This document shows, piece after piece, positions 40,837-52,790 of a DNA stretch of 64,000 nucleotides (the first letter of the stretch is position 1; each line of letters opens with the position of its first letter). Source of the stretch: Terramyces sp. JEL0728 (lineage: Eukaryota > Chytridiomycota > Chytridiomycetes > Rhizophydiales > Terramycetaceae); assembly GCA_027603945.1 (NCBI GenBank), contig JADIIU010000005.1, forward strand, positions 124,001 through 188,000. The letters are read 5' to 3'. The position numbers were made by a program, and so were the translations under genes. The notes beneath the pieces were generated by a model. That model saw only the letters and a list, made by a program, of their open reading frames with translations, had not been told where the DNA came from and made no database searches.

Positions 40837-41964
40837 CTATTTGGAGTTTTTATCTAACAGTGATTTGAAGAATGAATTCAGCATTTCGGTATTCTGAGGT
40901 TTGCTTTCTTTTTGAGCATTCATCTTTTCCAGCAAGGAAGAGTTCTTTTCCTGTTGTTAAAACTAATTACCAAGAGTTTTTGGATTTTTATGCTTGGGTT
41001 CTCTTTTTCAGTCTTTTCGACTGGCACAGCTCTTGGAGGAGTGGTAATTTCTGGCCGTTCTTTGGGCTCTTCAATCCCCATTAGCGAAAACTGCTTTTCG
41101 AGAAAAGCTTGTTCGTTTTCGGGTAATATTAACTGGGACTTTGCGATCTAGAGTTAAACCATTGTACTTGGCTTAAAGGAGGCGCTATTACTGTATGGTA
41201 GTCTGAAATTATGGCATCCCAGTCTTGTGTGTACAATTTAACTGAAAAATCGTGGTTTATGGCAAGTATCTTTCCATGCGAATCCCATCCTAAGGGTATC
41301 TTTATTTCCTTTTCAACTATTTGCGGCTTAATTTCTAGTTGATTCAGCAAAGCGTAGATATAATCCACCACGTTTAATGAAAATATCACTCCTGCACCAT
41401 ATTTAAGAGCAACCGTCCGGGTAATTTGCTGAATGAAATCAAAATATTGTTCCTGTAGAGAGAGGACATTTGAGCCGATAATTACTATAGGTATTCCCAA
41501 ATTCTTTATCAATACTCCTTCTCCCAATTGCTGCAGCTGGTGCTTTTTAAAGAGTGATTCAGTTCGCTTTTGTAAATCTGAAATGTCTTTGGCGGATACA
41601 TACTCTTCAATCATCTCAAAAGATTTCTTCATTTGGTTGAGGATGTCATGGGGATTTGTGTAATCAACGTAAATCCCAATAATCGAGGGATTGGTGATCC
41701 TCAGCAATTCGCCATATTGAACTTCATTAATCAATCCGTAGCAACTCATCCTGTGCACTTTGATCAGCATCAATTACCTTCGTCTTCAATTTCCATTTCA
41801 ACGTAAGAGTAATACAGTGGCTCGACGTTATTGGTTTCCTCCTTGCAAATAATATTTAAAAACTCATTTATTCCAGAGTCCCTGCTCCCAAGAATAGTAA
41901 TTGTGTTGTGGATTTGTTTTGCTGGTGGTTGAAATAGGTCGCTCCAGGACTGCTCAACTGTCAT
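40837..41964 (-). CDS. Cytoplasmic dynein light intermediate chain
   Basis: Links dynein heavy chain to cargo adaptors. 355 residues, four exons; introns at 41758-41777, 41148-41167 and 40951-40970, all 20 nt. The N-terminus SWSDLFQPPAKQIHNTITIL leads to a G-like domain whose P-loop is degenerate: GSRDSGIN lacks the Lys and Ser/Thr needed for nucleotide binding. Central blocks are GIPIVIIGSNV and ALKYGAGVIFSLNVVDYIYA. After the second intron comes the conserved QLILPENEQAFLEKQFSLM. The C-terminus NTEMLNSFFKSLLDKN matches the adaptor-binding helix of animal LIC. Dynein-1 type is favoured because dynein-2 LIC lacks that helix. The protein is shorter than animal LIC (~490-520). Confidence 0.88.
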
Positions 41965-42019
41965 TTGCGATTGTAACTAGAAAAAAAGTAAAATATCGGT
42001 TGAGTGATGCAATTATATT

Positions 42020-45000
42020 TCAATCATATTCAGATTCAATGCTCAAGTCAATTTGTTGATCTTCAACGTTAGTAGGCAGGTACGAAAACCGCTTTACCAT
42101 CTCCCTAGCTTCTACAGATTCCAGCTGCCTCTTATCACTGTATGTATTTATCGCTTCTTGGAATGCAGACAAGAACGTTTCCAGTGATATAAAGAGAAGA
42201 TTTGCGGGTTTCTTTGCGTATATTGGAGTGTTCAGCTTTGGAATATCGAATTCCAAAACATCTTCGCCAAAATATCCAGTAGCTTCAATCCACGCATTTG
42301 AAAACAGGGTGAATTTGTTTTGAATTTGCTTGATTGCCGGTAGCGTGCTGTCTAGGTATCCTGTCAAAGCTGCAAGGAAGGGGCTGTCTACTTTCATTTG
42401 ACGTAGCATGGATCCAGTTTCTATAAGAGCTTCGATTTGCTGGGTAATTTCGGCAATGTCAATTGCTCTGGCTTGGAACAAATCTGGCAGGAACTCAATC
42501 TCTGTTATAGGCTCCTTTTGTTGCACCATTTCTACCAATAATGTCATAAGGGACCAAGAGCCGTCCAAAGACTTGACTTCTTTCAAGCGTGCGAGACCTT
42601 CTATTTGGAATCCTAAAGTTTTCGCTTGCATTCCCATCCAAGGTTTGTAGGATGGATTTCCTCCAGCATATTCTTCGTTGGAAAGACTACCAAGTTGAAA
42701 AACTGCTCGAAGGATAGTTGTAATTGTATCTGAAGTTGTTAATATGTGGCAAATATTAGATAATAAAGTTAGATTAGATTCTATAGCGTCCAGCTCCACG
42801 GGTAATTGCAATTTGTACAATAAAGCCAATACGTGGTTATCCAACTCTGCTTTTTTTGAGCATGCAATCAAGAAAGATTCTGCAGGGGCAAATGGCGGTG
42901 ATTCTGGGGTAATACTTTGAACACTTGCCTCAAGAACCTCCAACTCCTCTTTCGTTGGTAAAATAGATTGCAAGATAACCAAGTCATCGGCGCTAAGCGT
43001 ACTTTGGTTTATATCCCCTAAAAGATCAAGTAACTGTTCGTCATTCAGGTGTATTCTGCGGAAACGAGAAATTAAAGTAATGGAAATGTTGTTTGCCCTG
43101 CGCATTGGAAGGAATGTTGTATATTTAATTCTAACGTTAGAAAGGGTTTACTGAGGAATTATCTTTGCAGCTCTGGTTGTCTTTTTCGGTGCTACAATGG
43201 TAGTTGTTTCTTCAAACTTTTGGGTTTCGGTAGCAGCTTTTGCAAATCCGCTTTCAATTTCGCTGACAGAAAGTTGTTTCCTGGTCGAAAGTTTAGCTTG
43301 CAGCTCCAAGACCAATTGACTTTGATTATTATTTTCTTCTTCTTCATTTTCAGATTGGCCTTCGTTGTCTTCCGCATCGTGAAATAGAATCTCATCCATC
43401 AAACTTGATAAATTCTCGTCTTCTTCATTCTTATTTTGAGTAGTTTCAGCAGGGGCGGAATTATTTCTTAACCTAGGAGCAGTTGCGGCTCTTCTGGCCA
43501 TCCCCCTTGATTTGATATCTAAAATGAGTTTGTCCATTTCCATTAGTTCGTTTTCCAAATAATCCACATCTTCCTCGATCGGCGGTGATTGTTTCAGCGA
43601 CTGTAAACTCTTCGAAGAGTTTAGAACCCTCGATTTACTTTTGTTTAAAAGGGATTCAAGTCTCTGCGCTGTTGCGATTGCTCTTGCCAAGGTGGGATCA
43701 TTAGTGGTTTCCACTGACGATCTGTTGCTTGAAGAATTAGAAATGTCACTGTGGTATGACGCAACTGCCGATGATTTCAATTTTGAAGTTTGCGAGCCGT
43801 CAGATAATCTCGGTCTACTTCTGGCTTGCTGAGTTAAAGAAGTTAGTAATGCACTATTTATCTTTAACATGTCCTCGAGTATTGCACTGGCTTTTTCAAT
43901 ATTATTGTTTGCTTTCTGTAAACCAATACATGCTATATCAAGTTGTAGTTACCTGCAGCCCTTGTATATCCTAATAACTCAAGCTCAACCCGATTCTGAT
44001 CCAGAATCTGAACATAATGAGCACCAATCAATTTCCTTAGGCAGGTAGCAACAGTTCGGTCCACTTGTTTGGAATAGGATATTTTGGACGAATTTGACGC
44101 TCTTGTTGAGTGTAGTAATGACAATATTACTGAAAAATTTGGCGGAAACTTGTCTCTGGCTACACTGTGTTTTGAAAACTCCAAACTCGCAGTTGAGATT
44201 TCAATATTCCCTTGATTCATAAATCCAGTGTGGAACGAAAAGGAAGTGAGAGTGCTGATATCTCTACTTTCGTTTTTGACGTTGATCAAGATGAACCTAA
44301 TCTGGATATCGTTTTGCAGCCTTACCTCTTCATTTGGATTGTAAAATATCACAGTAGAATTTTCTTGCCGCACTTGAAACACAACTCCGGTTGGAGACTG
44401 TAATCTATGTCGCAGGGATGATGCAACAACTTTTCCGTTTTCATATATTTCAACCCCTGGCACCAAACCCATGGCAGGATCAAAAAATGGAAGAGTGTTT
44501 ATAGTAATCCTGTTCAATTTCAAAATGTAAGGATACGGCACTCTTCCCAGAGAGCCAATCACGCTATCCAAATAATTGACATATCTTGAAGACACGATAT
44601 TTTCCAAAACAATACCGCTGTCAACGTTTCTACGGTAACAAAAGTATTCTAAAGCTTCTTCTGCATCCTGAAATATATCTGCATACCGCAGATAGCCTGC
44701 TGTTGCCATTCCTGTTTTACCAATACCATCCAAACAGTGCAGTACTGCGATATTTTGAGGACAGAGCGATAACCATGCATGTATCGACTGAAATATGTCC
44801 AAGAAATTCTTCACGTTGAAATTGTACGCTTTTGTAAGTGAGAACAGTTGAACTTGGTTATCAAATACGGAGCAATCGTAGGCTGCTTGCGACGAATCCG
44901 CTAAATTAACTTTTTAAATTACCAGCCAAATTCCATATCATGTAATTGTTGGGATATTTTGTGTTGAGAAAGTAGGAGAGATCCTTGATATTGTTTGTCC

Positions 45001-45391
45001 TGTTTCGCTTGCTGCTTGCGTATCTTGTTGGCAATCCACATACCAATATCCTATTGGTAATCCTGGTAATATCCAACTTGTTTATCACATTTGTTGCAAC
45101 ATGATTATTCGAAAATGCCTCTGGTCCTAAAATCCACTCTTCAGGCGTAGATTTCAAGTTCCCATTGTACACTTCGTTTGCGTTGTGATATCTCTTTCTA
45201 GTCATTTGAATTTTCTGCTTTCTACTCTGTAGTCGTCTTGGTTCCATGAAGCAGTCATCATTATCTAGCAGCAAAGTTTCATAATTCCTATTTGAAAGTT
45301 GATCGACGGTATTTCTGTTGTTTCCAGGATCTGTATTCAGCCGCCTTCCGATTTCCTGGAGTTAGTTGGATTTTACTGCTATTATCGACAT
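42020..45391 (-). CDS. PTEN/tensin-like + C2 + FH2 formin
   Basis: Actin nucleator of 1095 residues, five exons; introns at 45356-45376, 44901-44922, 43933-43952 and 43131-43151. The first exon is only 15 nt (MSIIA). Residues ~100-250 are a PTEN/tensin-type phosphatase domain (DITRITNRILVCGLPTRYAS, IWNLADSSQAAYDCSVFDNQ). The signature loop is HCLDGIGKTG: the Cys is present but the catalytic Arg of CX5R is Lys, so activity is doubtful. A PTEN-type C2 follows (~260-440). A coiled, acidic linker comes next without a proline-rich FH1. The FH2 core begins at MRRANNISITLISRFRRIH and includes ILPTKEELEVLEASVQ and GFQIEGLARLKEVKSLDGSW. No clear lasso tryptophan motif is seen. The layout recalls plant class II formins. 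All exons join in frame, so a single gene is well supported. Confidence 0.87.
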
Positions 45392-45537
45392 CCTTTGAAC
45401 TTTGTGGCAAGCGAAAAAGCCCACCAAAAGCCAGTTAGTGCGCTCAACAAAATAATTAAACACTGGAATTATGGATATCTGAATTAATTACTCATTAGAA
45501 TTTATTATGCTGGGTTTCCTATAATTTTTCCGTTCAA

Positions 45538-46317
45538 ATGCAAAAAATAGCTGTCGTTTCTGGAGCATCAAGAGGTATTTGGGTTTAATATGCAGGCATT
45601 GGATACGCAATCGCAAAGCGGCTATCGCAAGACGGGTACCACATTATTGCAATAAGCAAAGATCCTGTAAAGCTGGAACAACGGGTCAAAGAATTTCCAA
45701 AGGCCACTGCACTTCCGTTTGATTTATCGAAAGTGAAGGAAATTCCAACTTTGGTTGAGGTACTATTTCCTTTATTAGCAAATCCGCAAAGTTGAAGAAG
45801 ATTCCAAGATTCCTATTTCGATTCTAGTAAACGCAGCTGGGATTACCCATTCAAAGCTGTTGAATTCGACTACCTTGGAATCAATTGAATCTCTGTTTAA
45901 TGTAAATCTTACCGCTTCAATCCTACTTTCACAGGGTATATTGAAGAATATGTTGAGAAATAAACACGGTAAATCCTTACTAACCCAGGTTGCATCATCA
46001 ATATCGCATCTGTCATAGGAAACACAAAGGGTAGTCCCGGCCTGTCTGTTTACTCTGCTTCTAAGGCTGGCCTGGTTGGATTTACGCGGTCGCTTGCAAA
46101 GGAGGTTGCAAAGAAGAGTATCACTGTGAATGCCATCGCGCCTGGGTTTATTGAAACTGATATGACTAGTAGCTTGGATCACACTGCAATCACAAACTAT
46201 ATTCCCCAAGGAAGACTCGGAAAGCCGGATGATGTCGCTGAAGCAGTTTCGTTCTTGGTAAAGTCTCAGTATGTTACTGGGCAGTGCATTGTTGTCGATG
46301 GTGGGTTAAGTCTTTGA
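45538..46317 (+). CDS. FabG-type short-chain dehydrogenase (3-oxoacyl-ACP reductase)
   Basis: NAD(P)H-dependent reductase of 239 residues, four exons; introns at 45575-45595, 45760-45778 and 45969-45988. Cofactor motif VVSGASRGIGYAIAKRL, then VNAAG, the catalytic Ser in IINIASVIG and YSASKAG (Tyr-x3-Lys), ending ITVNAIAPGFIETDM, GRLGKPDDVAEAV and QCIVVDGGLSL. These match FabG/CBR4, the mitochondrial fatty-acid-synthesis reductase, although I see no clear presequence. A different SDR substrate is possible. It is divergent from the formin with 146 bp between starts. Confidence 0.9.
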
Positions 46318-46497
46318 GAATAAATAATTGGCAGCCGAATTTATTGCTTCATCTGCCAGAGGAAGCAATCCTCTATAATTGGTCTTCTATCACTTTCCCG
46401 CACTCATAAGTATATTCAATGAATAGCGGGTGAATTCCATTAGTCTCTGCATCTGGAACTTGTCTGGGTACTCTCACCTAATCTCCACAAGTTGAAT

Positions 46498-49103
46498 ATG
46501 AAATTGCTCCCAAAGGAAATCGACAAACTATTATTGATTCAAGCGGGCAGTCTTGCTCAACGAAGATTGGCTCGCGGGGTCAGATTGAATCAGGTTGAAG
46601 CTGTTGCATTGATTTGCACAGTATTGATTGAACATGTTAGAGGTGCAATATCACTTAATTAGATGGAATACACTCACTATCAACCTTGGCTTCACTTGGA
46701 GCACAGTTATTAGGAAAGAGAGTGGTGCTACCTCAAGTTGGTTCTTCTTTAGACCACGTATCAGTAGAAGCTACTTTTCCTGATGGAACAAAGTTGATTA
46801 CGGTTCACAATCCAATATCTACCTTGAACGGTAACCTGGAAGACGCATTGTATGGTTCATTCCTTCCAGTGCCTTCTTTGGACAAATTCCCAGCCGTGGA
46901 AGCAGATGATGAACCTGGAAAGGTTATTTAATATTAAATGTAGGTTGTTGTGCTGAAATCTGATATTACCCTGAACCAAGGTCGTAGACTGCAGTCAATT
47001 GTTGTGACAAATAACGGGGATAGACCCATCCAAGTTGGATCGCATTATCATTTTATTGAAACCAACGCACAACTCGCATTCGATAGAGAATTAGCCTACG
47101 GCTATCGCTTGAACATTCCCGCAGGAACTGCTGTTAGATTTGAACCTGGCGAGAAAAAGAAAGTTGATTTGGTCGAAATCGCTGGAAATAAAATAATAAC
47201 AGGGGGTAATTGTTTGGCAACTGGAAAGTATGATGTTTCTACTGTTCCTGCTATTTTGAAAAAGATTCAGGAGCAAGGTATATTCTATTAACATAGGTTT
47301 CCTTCATGTCAAGCAGCCTAATCCTGGTAAAGCTAGCGTAATCAAAATGAGCAGAGAGAGATATGCTGCAGCTTATGGCCCAACTGTTGGTGATCAAGTT
47401 AGGCTGGGAGATTCCAGTCTCTACCTTGAAATCGAAAAGGATTTTACTTCCTATGGTGACGAATGCGGTAACTTTGAACTTAATCAAGTATTTGGTGGTG
47501 GCAAGGTCATTAGAGAGGGAATGGGCCAAGCAACTGGAGTTAAAGACGCGGATGCTCTGGATTTGGTTATTGTCAATGTAATCGTTGTCGATTTCTCTGG
47601 AATCTACAAAGCAGATATTGGTATTAAAAATGGATATATCAAAGGTATTGGAAAAGCTGGAAATCCTGACGTGATGCACGGTGTTACCCCTGGAATGGTA
47701 ATTGGAGCAACTACTGAGGTTTTAGCTGGAGAGGGGAAAATCATTACTGCTGGTGCTATAGATACGCACATTCACTTTATTTGTCCACAGATCTGTACCG
47801 AGGCATTGTATTCTGGTATCACCACTGTTATTGGAGGAGGAACTGGCCCAAATACTGGTACTAATGCAACTACTTGTACTCCTGGAAAATTCCACATTAA
47901 GGCAATGTATAAATCAACAGATGACTTGCCATTAAACTTTGGATTTACTGGAAAAGGTAATTCTAGCTCTGTTGTCGGACTTGAAGAGCAAATTGAAGCC
48001 GGTGCAATTGGTTTAAAGCTGCATGAAGATTGGGGAACCTCGCCTTCTGCTATTGATACGTGTCTAAAGGTTTGCGATAAATACGATATCCAAGCTACAA
48101 TCCATACAGATACATTGAACGAATCGGGCTTTGTTGAAACCTCAGTTGCTGCCTTCAAATCCAGAACCATTCATGCCTACCATACCGAAGGTGCTGGTGG
48201 TGGCCATGCGCCAGATATAATTTGTGTTTGCGGGGAATTGAACGTTATCCCATCCTCAACTAACCCAACGAGACCATACACCAAGAACACATTGGATGAG
48301 CATTTGGATATGTTGATGGTTTGTCATCACTTATCCAAAGACATACCAGAAGATATCTCATTTGCCGAATCAAGAATTAGAGGCGAAACAATTGGAGCAG
48401 AAGATATTCTTCACGATAATGGATCTATTTCAATCATATCGTCAGACTCTCAAGGTAAGCACTTTTCTAATATAGCCATGGGCAGGGTTGGCGAGGTGAT
48501 CTGCAGAACATGGCAAACTGCTCATAAGATGAAAATAAACCGAGGAAAGCTATCAAAAAGCGAAAAGGGTGACAATGATCGTATCAAGCGGTACGTATCA
48601 AAGTATACTATTAATCCGTAAGCTTTGATTGACATAGTGCTCTCGCCCATGGTATTTCTCACGTTGTGGGATCTGTAGAAGTTGGAAAACTCGCGGATTT
48701 GGTCCTGTATTCCCCAGCATTCTTCGGGACAAAGCCAGACCTTGTACTGAAAGGCGGATTAATTGTCAGTTGTCAAATTGGAGACCCCAATGCTTCCATT
48801 CCTACTCCCCAGCCTGTTCATTCAAGACCAATGTTTGGAGCTTTCCCTTCAGTTCTTTCTATGAATTGCTTTGCATTCATTTCTAAAGTCTCAGAGTCTA
48901 ATGTGGCAGGCTATCAATTGAAAAAGAAGCTTGTGCCTGTAAAAGGCTGTCGATCTGTAAAGAAAACAGATATGAAGCATAATAGCCATACTCCAAAGAT
49001 CACTGTGGATCCTGAAACTTATCAAGTTACGTGCGACGGTGAAATTTTGAAATCGTTGCCAAGTGAAAGGCTACCAATGGCTCAATCTGTATTTTTGATT
49101 TAA
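46498..49103 (+). CDS. Urease (single-chain gamma-beta-alpha fusion)
   Basis: Nickel enzyme that splits urea into ammonia and carbamate. 841 residues, the size of fungal and plant urease; introns at 46643-46662, 46923-46943, 47278-47296 and 48618-48637. Order: gamma part ([20 protein letters not shown]), beta part ([20 protein letters not shown]), alpha part from [20 protein letters not shown]. Active-site residues are visible: HIHF, the carbamylated Lys in [13 protein letters not shown] and the flap region [12 protein letters not shown]. The C-terminus VLGSLPSERL-like block reads [14 protein letters not shown]. Accessory proteins UreD/F/G are not in this window. The gene ends 19 bp before the UNC13-like start on the same strand. 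Confidence 0.97.
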
Positions 49104-49122
49104 TAAAAAAGTTTAACTTTTA

Positions 49123-52100
49123 ATGGAAAAGACTGTACATGGAGAAGAGTTTTTTCTGAAATTGATCAAAATAATACTAACGGATGCAGATCAAGGAAAG
49201 ATACTCAAGAAAAGCGGATCCAATTCAAGGATTTTGCAGCTTTGGAAACCAGAGTCGGATATCAACCCACCAGTGCTGAATGAAGCGAGCTATCCGCTTC
49301 AAATGCGCCAAGTATTGCAATGCGTCCAAGGTTTCCTAAATATTGAACCGACCATATTTTTTGAGAGAGTTGATGCGATTAATCGAACTCTGACGAGCAA
49401 ATCAATCTTTCAAGATCTGCTGATATACAAGTATTTTCTATCAAATGGGAATATGTTTGATTATGAATTTCTGTCTCAGGATTGCTTTCTTAATTGGAAA
49501 TCGAATGAGGAGAAATGGATTAGCAGCTATTTACCCTCCAGCATTTACTGGAATATGGACCAGTCACGTGAATTGGTTTTGATAAATATAATAAGCTTGG
49601 AGAATCTAAAAGCAAAGGATCAAAACAGATACAACAATCCGTACATTGCGGTCCGATATATGGATCAGGAATGGATCTCTCCGGTAATGGAAAAAACGTG
49701 TAATCCTTCTTTTGATTTTGTTGTGCCAATGTAAATGCTTTTAATGTAGCTTGGTTTCAAAATCATCACACGAACAAATCACCATTAGTGTATGGAATAG
49801 GATATCGGGGAAATTGCGGAATGAAAAGATTTCAAAGGAAGATCACTTTTTAGGTTGCCGGAAGCTACCTGTCAATGAACTGGATAGTCTCGCAGGCAAA
49901 TCTGTTACTTTTGGATTGCAAAAGAGGTCGAAAAGGAGCCATGTTACAGGTACAATACACATTGGGGTCCAAACTGCAAGAAACTTTCTCGAAATGGCAG
50001 CAATCCAAGTAATGCCTACAAGACCCATTCAGAGCTACCGGACTTTAATTACTTCACTATATGAATGGGAAATGCTGCGAACCAGCTCGGGCAGCCAAGA
50101 TCTTTCAAATCTCAGTCTCTATATTATCGATAGAGCAAGGAACCTATGGCGAATTAGAGACCAATCTTCTATTATTCTATTTTATGAGGTAGTGGCATTG
50201 ATGTATACCAGAAAATGTTTGAATATCGATACACTGCACAGACACTATTCTTTAGCATTTGATGTAGTTCATGAAGTGGATAATGCCACCCATAATGAAG
50301 TAAAATTTACTAATAAGATTACATTATTTGATACAGTTTCAAAAAACGTGATTGTGGAACTGGACATTCAGCTAAAACTATTTTTCAATAACCTGAACTA
50401 TGTCGAAAAAGAAAAGAATTTGTCTTGTAAGCAATTGGAGAAATTGGCAGACATATGCTCAAGGATTTACTCCAGTCCGATGATAACCACCAGCTTGGAT
50501 ATCGTTGATTTTATGGGACAAACAAAGAAGCTCTTAGTGGTAAGTGTATTTAAAAGCAGGAATCTCTAAATTCACGCTTTGGCGGATTGCATGCCCTGTC
50601 GTCGGCTGCTACCGAAGAAATCCCTTTGATATCCTTAACTCAGCATGTTGCTCAAGAATTGGAGTTTTACAAAACAGACTACGATATTTTAATCTTTGGG
50701 TAACAGTATAGTAATCCAGGAAGCTCCACTTGCCGTCTGTCGGAGCAGACGTGTTTTACCAACACTACCGTATACTATTGGAATCGCTGCTGACTTTGTA
50801 CAATGTTGATGCACCTGAATTGGGACCGCTCTTTGAATTATACAAAGAAGTTAGAAAGCTTCACATTGTTTATGAAAGTATAGACTACAGGTTATCATTA
50901 ATAATGCTAGATTAGCGGAAAGGTTTACCATGGTTAGATGGTTCGGTCCGTTTGTTCAAAAATGGTTAGCACAGACCGGTAACTTGTACTAATATAGTAA
51001 AAATGCATGAATGGATTGCTGGTTCAGTCCAAAGAGAAGACTTTCACAGAATATCCCCCAATACCCCACATTCCAGCTCCATTATTGATTGTTTCACAAT
51101 TATTCAAAATCTAATAGACTTTATTAAAGGTCTCGATTGGCCAAACGAAGCTGACGCTCGAAAATTCTACTTTGAGATCTACAAGGAATCGATTCTGGGG
51201 CTTAATACGTACTGTTATCTGCTTACTGAAACAGTGATTGGCGAATTAAATTCAACAAGACAATTGCAACCACCGCCGTACTCTAATTTAATGCTAGACC
51301 GCCAAAGAAAGCAAAGATCGGAAAGATCAAGGTGACGATACCAAAAATGATACGGAAAAAGCAGCTCGCATCGTCCTTTTCTGGCGAGAGAATATCTGCA
51401 AAAGCGTGTATTTGTCTGCTCAATATTAATGCTATTGCGGAAAAATTTAAATCAGTGCTAGATAGATTGCCTTTGCTTAACGACACCACCAATTCAGATT
51501 ATCAGAGCAAAAAATTTGTATTTTCCATCAACATTATAGATGCAACTCTACAAGTGACAAGGCCGTGGGTTACTAAAATTGGAGTAAAGGTGGTGAATAG
51601 GCTGGGAAAAGATATTGGAGCCACGAAATTCCTCCCGCAAAGAAAATCGATACGGTGGGACGAAACAATCTTTACCGTTTACAACAATAATGTTCAAACG
51701 GTTAGTGTTTGTTTATTGCACTCTCTAGGAAACCATCAGGATATTACTTTTGCAGTAGGACAGTTGAATTTGAGCGAATTAAGAACAAAGGGGTTTTTGG
51801 AAACCAAAATACCATTATCTGGATATGGTTGGATACGAATAAAATGTCAAGTGTTGGAAGATACAGCGGATGTGCTCGATTCAATGTGTAAATGGATGTC
51901 GAGAAACTATGAGCAAAAAATTGTGCAATATTTTGTTCATCAAGTAAAGCCTACTTAACATGATAGCTTACGTATGATTTTAGAGATAGGATCCATCCGC
52001 TGTCTTTAAAATACAAGACCAATGCTGTTGCAAAATTCTTCAAAGACCAAAGCGAGCTGAAGTTAACTGTGGCAGACATTGAAGAAATCGAAGAGTATCT

Positions 52101-52566
52101 ATCTCCTCTATTTGATTTCCTAAATTCAAATTTAGAAGTGCTAATGTCAAATATTGAAGACGTGGTTGCATTTAAAGTGGTTGATGGAATTTGGTCTCAA
52201 TTCGTCATTGATGCAGAAGCAATGATCGTTCCTAGTTTGGGAGAAGATCCGAAAGAAAGAAAACAGTGGGATGAAAGAAGATTCCAGTTTTTCATAAAAT
52301 ACATCGAGGTAACTATTTGCTAACGACTCCAGCTTGCATCTTATTTTTTCATTGGAGAAGGAAGAGAGGCAAACTGCCTTGACGTGCCCAGCTACGTTGA
52401 GCTGAAAAACATTATTCAGCATTACTTTTCATCCAAGGAAGATCTTGTTCAGCTGTACAAAAAAACTCCTCTTGATCAAGACGGGTTCTGGATTTTAAAA
52501 TTGATTAAAATGAAAAGTGGAAAGGAGCAGGTAGAAGCAGAACTGCAGCGCCAAACTGAAATTTAG
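49123..52566 (+). CDS. Munc13/UNC13-like protein (C2 and MUN/MHD domains)
   Basis: Munc13 proteins prime vesicle fusion by opening syntaxin; fission-yeast Ync13 acts in exocytosis and septation. 1092 residues in nine exons; introns at 49731-49749, 50540-50559, 50700-50719, 50891-50910, 50979-50997, 51278-51297, 51944-51966 and 52309-52332. A first C2 lies at ~145-270 (ELVLINIISLENLKAKDQNR, DQEWISPVMEKTCNPSFDF). The MHD1/MUN segment is at ~480-700 (LPSVGADVFYQHYRILLESL, ARKFYFEIYKESIL). A second C2 is at ~760-910 (KFVFSINIIDATLQVTRPWV). MHD2 is at ~930-1060 (EYLSPLFDFLNSNLEVL, AMIVPSLGEDPKERKQWDER). Acidic Ca2+ loops look incomplete in both C2 domains, so calcium regulation is doubtful. Confidence 0.85.
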
Positions 52567-52790
52567 ATAATACATTGTTTTTTGGTCTTTCGAACTTCTT
52601 TTTACAACTCTACTTGTTAGAGCGCACATATTTCTATTTGCCAGCTTCATTTACAACTATCCTTAGAACGACACAACGGTTAAACTAAAGGTATGTTGAA
52701 ACTCGTCTGCAACTAATGAAACCCGCATTTGGAAACGGCAAAGACCGAAAATAGAAAGTGCGGTGATTTTTTAACTTCCAAATTTTAGAG

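Noticed and set aside
40872..41151. Plus-strand ORFs opposite the dynein light intermediate chain C-terminus
   Set aside because: They are antisense shadows of the real exons encoding LPENEQAFLEKQ and SFFKSLLDKN on the minus strand.
43933..45274. A stand-alone PTEN or tensin-like phosphatase gene next to a formin
   Set aside because: Introns at 43933-43952 and 43131-43151 link PTEN/C2, linker and FH2 in one frame with correct phase.
45299..45487. 62-codon plus-strand ORF as a gene
   Set aside because: It starts at TTG, overlaps the formin first exon and intron on the other strand, and has no recognisable feature.
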